A DNA stretch of 64,000 bases. Source: an uncultured Veillonellaceae bacterium (GTDB taxonomy: Bacteria > Bacillota > Negativicutes > Veillonellales > Dialisteraceae). The stretch covers positions 96,490-160,489 of the forward strand of contig CAKMIA010000002.1 in NCBI GenBank assembly GCA_927353735.1, read 5' to 3'. Below are positions 60,572 to 64,000 of this stretch, in pieces. Each line of letters opens with the position of its first letter. Within the stretch, counting starts at the first letter, position 1. Under the pieces are notes generated by a model. The model worked only from the letters and a program-made list of their open reading frames with translations. It was not told the DNA's origin and ran no database searches. The position numbers and the translations under genes were made by a program.

Positions 60572-62868
60572 GGGACCGGTATCTTGTGGCATGGTGCGCC
60601 TGCGCGCTGGCGCTGGGGATCTGGCTGGCCGATGCGGCAGCCGTTCCCATTGGGGCGGCGGCCCTGACGGGACTGGTCTGTGCAGCGGCAGCGGCGGTCT
60701 CGCTCCGGACCGGCCGGACGCTGGCCGCATGGGGACTCTGTCTTCTTTTTGTGTGCGCGGCCGGCATGGTGCGGATGGATCTGGAACAGCACGCATGGGA
60801 GGGGCAGTCTCTCCATCTGACCGGCGCAGAGGGGACCTTTTCCGGGGTCATTGCCGGGGAGGGGCTGTGCCGCCCCGGGCCGGACGGGACCGTGCGCTAT
60901 CCCGTGGAGGCGCAGTCCGTGCAGTATGCGGACGGCCGCGTGTATCCGGTGAAAGGAATGCTCTATCTGTACGTGCCGTGGGACGGCATCTCGGAGCCGC
61001 TGCCGCCGGATACGGCCGTGAAGGCCGAGGGGCAGCTCTCCTCCTTCCGCTTCTATGACAATCCGGGAAAAATGGATCTGGAGAGCCGCTATCAGAGCCG
61101 GCGCCTCATCGGACGCATCTATACGGAAAGTGCGGAGGACGTGCAGGCCGGCGGCCGGGCCGGTGCCTACCCGCTGGAGGCCGCGGCGGCGCGGACCCGG
61201 TCCGGCCTGCGGGCGACCTTTGCCCCGTATATGGACCCGGCGCGGCTTTCCGTGCTGATGACGCTCCTCTTCGGCGGCCAGTATCATGAGCTGCCCGAAG
61301 GGCTTCCGGACCAGTTCGCTGCGACGGGCATCATCCATATCCTGTCTGTGTCTGGCTCTCACGTGGCGCTCCTCTTTGGCTTTCTCTGTCTTGCAGGGCG
61401 GTGGCTGCGCCTGCCGGAGCGAGTGGTGCTGCCGCTGTCTGCCGTGGTCATTCTGGGCTACGCGGCACTGGCGGGCTTCGTGCCGCCGGTGATCCGCGCG
61501 TCTGTCATGGGCGTGCTGTCCGTGGCGGGACTCCTTTTTCACCGGGACCGGGCGGCGCTTCTGTCTCTGGGAGCCGCGGTGCTGGGCATGCTTCTGTGGG
61601 ACCCGCTGTATCTGTTTGACGTGAGCTTTCAGCTCTCGGTGGGTGCCTCGGCGGGCATTCTGCTGTTTTACCGGCCGCTGCTCGGGCTTCTGGGACGGTT
61701 GCCGCGGCTGCCCCGGTGGATCAGGGAAGGAGCGTCCATGGCGTTGTCCGCGCAGCTTCTGACCGTTCCGGTGGTGCTGTTTGATTTTCACCGGCTTCCC
61801 GTCTATTTCCTGCCGGCCAATCTGGTGGTAACGCCGTTTCTGGAATGGTCCATCATTCTGGGGCTGCTGGCGGCGCTGGCCTCCGTGGTGTTTCTGCCGC
61901 TGGCGGCCGGGCTGGTGCAGTGTGCCGATTATCTGCTGTGGGCGGGGCTGCGCCTCAATGAATGGCTGGCCGCGCTGCCCGGTGCGTCCCTGTCGGCAGG
62001 CGGCATGGCCCCGGCGGAAACGGCGCTGTACTATGGCACGGTCTGCCTGTGCCGGACGCAGTCATGGTGGAACAGGAAATGGCGCCGCCGCGCCGCAGCG
62101 GGGGTATTGGCCGGGCTGCTGCTGGCGGGATGCGTTCTGTCGAAGGCGCGTCAGCCGGAGCTGGCCTTTTTCGTGCCGGATCTCGGCGTGAGCCGGGCAG
62201 CGGTGCTCACCGACGGGACGCACACCCTTGTGTATTACCATGACGGCGGGCTGCCCTTCGATATGGGGGAGCGGGAGCTGACGCCAGTGCTTGAATACAA
62301 GGGCATCGATCAGGCGGATATCCTCATCTGCGACTTCCGGCAGTGCCGCGGCGCTTCGGCGTTTACGCTGGCGCTGCCCGTGGGGGAGATCTGGCTCCCG
62401 GAGGGGACAGAGGATGAAGCGGCGGCGCTGCTGGCGGCGCATCCCGGGAGCCGGGTGCGCTTCCTCGGAGAGGCCCGGCTCTCGCTCAGCACAGGCCTGA
62501 CCGCCATCACGGACGGAACGGGCTGGTATCTGGAGAAAGGAGACTGCGGCTGGTATCTGGACGGCGGGGGCGCTCCGCTGCGGGGCATCACGCCGGCGGC
62601 GCACTGCATCTGGATGGGCGGCGCCGAATCTTTCCGGCCGGCGGTGAATCATGATACAATGAAATGGCTTGCCCCGGAAGCGGCGGTCTATGCAGGAAAC
62701 CGTACGACACAGGCCGGAGAGGACCGGGATTATTTCCTGCTCTGCGGCATCCCCGTGGGAGATCCCTTTCTCGACGGGATGGTGGAGCTCTTCTGGGACG
62801 GCAGCACATGGACCATGGAAAAATATCATCCCAGCGGACTGACGGAGTCCCTGTTTGCCCGGAAATGA
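60568..62868 (+). CDS. comEC: DNA uptake channel ComEC with degenerate metallo-beta-lactamase domain
   Basis: 766 residues. N-terminal OB/DUF4131 region (about 1-190), competence transmembrane domain (about 215-510, ATGIIHILSVSGSHVALLFG) and a C-terminal beta-lactamase-like domain (about 535-730). In that domain the usual metal motifs are missing: where family members have FLDVGQGD this protein reads FFVPDLGVSRAAVLTDG, and where HxHxDH is expected it reads ILICDFRQCRGASAF. The channel appears intact, but the putative nuclease site is lost. Overlaps comEA; holA follows. Confidence 0.92.
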   Translation: MRDRYLVAWCACALALGIWLADAAAVPIGAAALTGLVCAAAAAVSLRTGRTLAAWGLCLLFVCAAGMVRMDLEQHAWEGQSLHLTGAEGTFSGVIAGEGLCRPGPDGTVRYPVEAQSVQYADGRVYPVKGMLYLYVPWDGISEPLPPDTAVKAEGQLSSFRFYDNPGKMDLESRYQSRRLIGRIYTESAEDVQAGGRAGAYPLEAAAARTRSGLRATFAPYMDPARLSVLMTLLFGGQYHELPEGLPDQFAATGIIHILSVSGSHVALLFGFLCLAGRWLRLPERVVLPLSAVVILGYAALAGFVPPVIRASVMGVLSVAGLLFHRDRAALLSLGAAVLGMLLWDPLYLFDVSFQLSVGASAGILLFYRPLLGLLGRLPRLPRWIREGASMALSAQLLTVPVVLFDFHRLPVYFLPANLVVTPFLEWSIILGLLAALASVVFLPLAAGLVQCADYLLWAGLRLNEWLAALPGASLSAGGMAPAETALYYGTVCLCRTQSWWNRKWRRRAAAGVLAGLLLAGCVLSKARQPELAFFVPDLGVSRAAVLTDGTHTLVYYHDGGLPFDMGERELTPVLEYKGIDQADILICDFRQCRGASAFTLALPVGEIWLPEGTEDEAAALLAAHPGSRVRFLGEARLSLSTGLTAITDGTGWYLEKGDCGWYLDGGGAPLRGITPAAHCIWMGGAESFRPAVNHDTMKWLAPEAAVYAGNRTTQAGEDRDYFLLCGIPVGDPFLDGMVELFWDGSTWTMEKYHPSGLTESLFARK

Positions 62869-62878
62869 GAGGCGGCAC

Positions 62879-63892
62879 ATGACAGTCAAGGCAAAACAGA
62901 AAAATGTATGGCTCGTATGCGGCGACGATGCGGCGCTCGTGCAGGCAAAAAAACAGGAGCTCATCCGCCGGTATTTCAAGGGAAATCCGCCGGACCCGAC
63001 CGTATTCGACGGGACGGGGAGCTTTGCGGAATACCGGAGCGCACTGGAGGGGCAGTCTCTGTTTTCTTCCGATACGGCGGTGGTGATCCAGAATCCGTTC
63101 TTTCTGAAGCGGGCCCTGAAAAAGGATGATGAGAAGCCCTGCGCGGCATTTTTCGCCGGTCTGCGGGAGCTGGCGCCGGATATCTTTCTGGTGATGACGC
63201 TGGACGGGAAGCCGGACAAGCGGACCAAAGCGGTCAAGGGGCTGCTGGATTTCGCCTCGCTCATCGAGTGCGATTACCTGAAGGCGGAGGACGGTGCCCA
63301 GCACATGGAGGAATATCTCTATGACCGGGGAAAGCGGCTTCTCCCCGATGCGCGGGCCTATCTGGAGGACGTGCTCTCCCAGTGGTCGGAGATCTCCGCG
63401 CCGTTTCTGGAAACGGAATGTGATAAAATAATACTGGTGTGCGGGGATGAGGCGAATGTCACAAAGGCACTGCTGGAGGACTCGCTCACCGATTATATGG
63501 ATCAGGGAATCTTCTCCTTTTTTGACCGTCTGCTGGCGCGGGACGCCAAGGCGGTGCGGGAGGCGGCGCCGCGGGTCTTTACCGATCAGGCGGCCATCCT
63601 GAAAAATGTGGGCTTTCTGGCGGCGCAGTTCCGGCGCATCAAGATGCTGAAGGAAATGGACCGCGCCCGGACCCGGCCGGCGGAAAAATCCGCCCTGCTG
63701 GGGATGCGGAGCGCCTGGCAGATGAAGCGGCTGGCGGCGCAGGCCCGGCAGGTGACGGAAAAGGAAGCAGAGGATTTCCTGCTGGCCCTGTTTGAATGGC
63801 AGTATGAACAGCGTCTCGGCGTCGGCAGCGGGGAGCTGGAGGATGTGCTTCTCCGGTTCTGTCTGCACCGCCGGACAGGCGTCATGCAATAA
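62879..63892 (+). CDS. holA: DNA polymerase III subunit delta
   Basis: 337 residues. HolA architecture: degenerate AAA+ N-terminal part (VWLVCGDDAALVQAKKQEL), middle domain and helical C-terminal collar (IFSFFDRLLARDAKAV ... ILKNVGFLAAQFRRIKML). Opens the sliding clamp within the clamp loader. ATG62879 with GAGGCGG upstream; a longer frame from 62855 overlaps comEC. Standard comEC-holA neighbourhood. Confidence 0.92.
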   Translation: MTVKAKQKNVWLVCGDDAALVQAKKQELIRRYFKGNPPDPTVFDGTGSFAEYRSALEGQSLFSSDTAVVIQNPFFLKRALKKDDEKPCAAFFAGLRELAPDIFLVMTLDGKPDKRTKAVKGLLDFASLIECDYLKAEDGAQHMEEYLYDRGKRLLPDARAYLEDVLSQWSEISAPFLETECDKIILVCGDEANVTKALLEDSLTDYMDQGIFSFFDRLLARDAKAVREAAPRVFTDQAAILKNVGFLAAQFRRIKMLKEMDRARTRPAEKSALLGMRSAWQMKRLAAQARQVTEKEAEDFLLALFEWQYEQRLGVGSGELEDVLLRFCLHRRTGVMQ

Positions 63893-63915
63893 AGACCTTT
63901 CTTCTGGAGGGAACA

Positions 63916-64000
63916 ATGAAAAAAATCGGTATGGCAGCGGCGGCAGCCGGCCCTTTGGGGGGACTTTTGCTGCCCTTTTTTTTCCAACGCGTGCGGGTCC
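63916..64000 (+). CDS. N-terminus of an exported/lipoprotein-like gene, cut by right edge
   Basis: ATG63916 preceded by GGAGGG. The first ~23 codons encode MKKIGM and an Ala/Gly/Leu hydrophobic stretch, a probable signal sequence. The T8 run at 63977-63984 is suspicious: with one T fewer the frame would read LLPFFSNACG, an export-signal-like end. Either the frame is right and the protein differs, or the window end carries a homopolymer error. Confidence 0.45.
   Translation, partial: MKKIGMAAAAAGPLGGLLLPFFFQRVRV

Noticed and set aside
1..64000. CRISPR arrays, insertion sequences, rRNA genes, integrases, additional tRNAs
   Set aside because: Looked for spaced direct repeats, transposase or integrase motifs and cloverleaf sequences; none seen other than tRNA-Thr at 2750-2825.

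Overview
The window is a GC-rich stretch of chromosome, almost entirely coding, and most likely comes from a diderm Firmicute of the class Negativicutes (Veillonella/Dialister/Megasphaera-like; I cannot fix the genus). Two things together suggest this. First, Firmicutes-type gene organisation: scpA-scpB, an IspH-S1 fusion, rimP-nusA-rnpM-rplGA-infB-rbfA-nrnA-truB-ribF, and comEA-comEC-holA. Second, a complete run of lipopolysaccharide genes (lpxI, lpxB, msbA, waaA, lpxK, kdsB/A/D/C, an lpxL-type acyltransferase, lptC/A/B/F). Class III ribonucleotide reductase genes fit an anaerobe.

Region by region. 1-3.7 kb is the only clearly accessory part. A truncated lipoprotein gene runs off the left edge, followed by an AT-rich islet with a Panacea-domain (SocA/DUF4065) antitoxin-like gene overlapping a three-TM coiled-coil protein gene. 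The islet is bounded by a 15-bp direct repeat. An SDR dehydrogenase, tRNA-Thr(CGU) and a second AT-rich islet with a lone S24/XRE repressor follow. 3.7-4.9 kb is rpsF-ssb-rpsR. 4.9-8.1 kb is HD-mutT-mutY (8-oxoguanine defence) plus a metallophosphoesterase. 8.1-15.8 kb holds an M20 amidohydrolase, a 41-codon small ORF, two LysR regulators, uraA-alaX-ygjP and an exported protein. 15.8-18.9 kb is nrdG-nrdD on the minus strand. 19.3-20.6 kb is a CyuA-family gene.

20.7-32.1 kb is housekeeping: scpAB-rluB-rdsA-cmk-plsC-ispH/rpsA, then der-plsY-gpsA, then rsmD-coaD and a coiled-coil gene. 32.2-40.3 kb is the nusA-infB operon with a terminator-like hairpin in its leader. 40.3-42.4 kb has a SUFU-domain gene and sstT, converging on a very strong hairpin. 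42.6-57.7 kb is the outer-membrane block from lipid X formation to the Lpt bridge, ending with DUF3084 and YqgF-like genes. 57.7-64 kb is rpoD, bioY, comEA-comEC, holA and a gene cut by the right edge.

Most co-directional genes overlap by 1-20 bp (ATGA/TGATG junctions), so much of the window is organised as translationally coupled operons. The best candidates for new biology are the Panacea/membrane-protein pair and its flanking repeat, the internal start in ispH-rpsA, the tandem NrdR-like boxes before nrdG-nrdD(redoxin), the rluB-rdsA overlap, and the degenerate metallo-beta-lactamase domain of ComEC.
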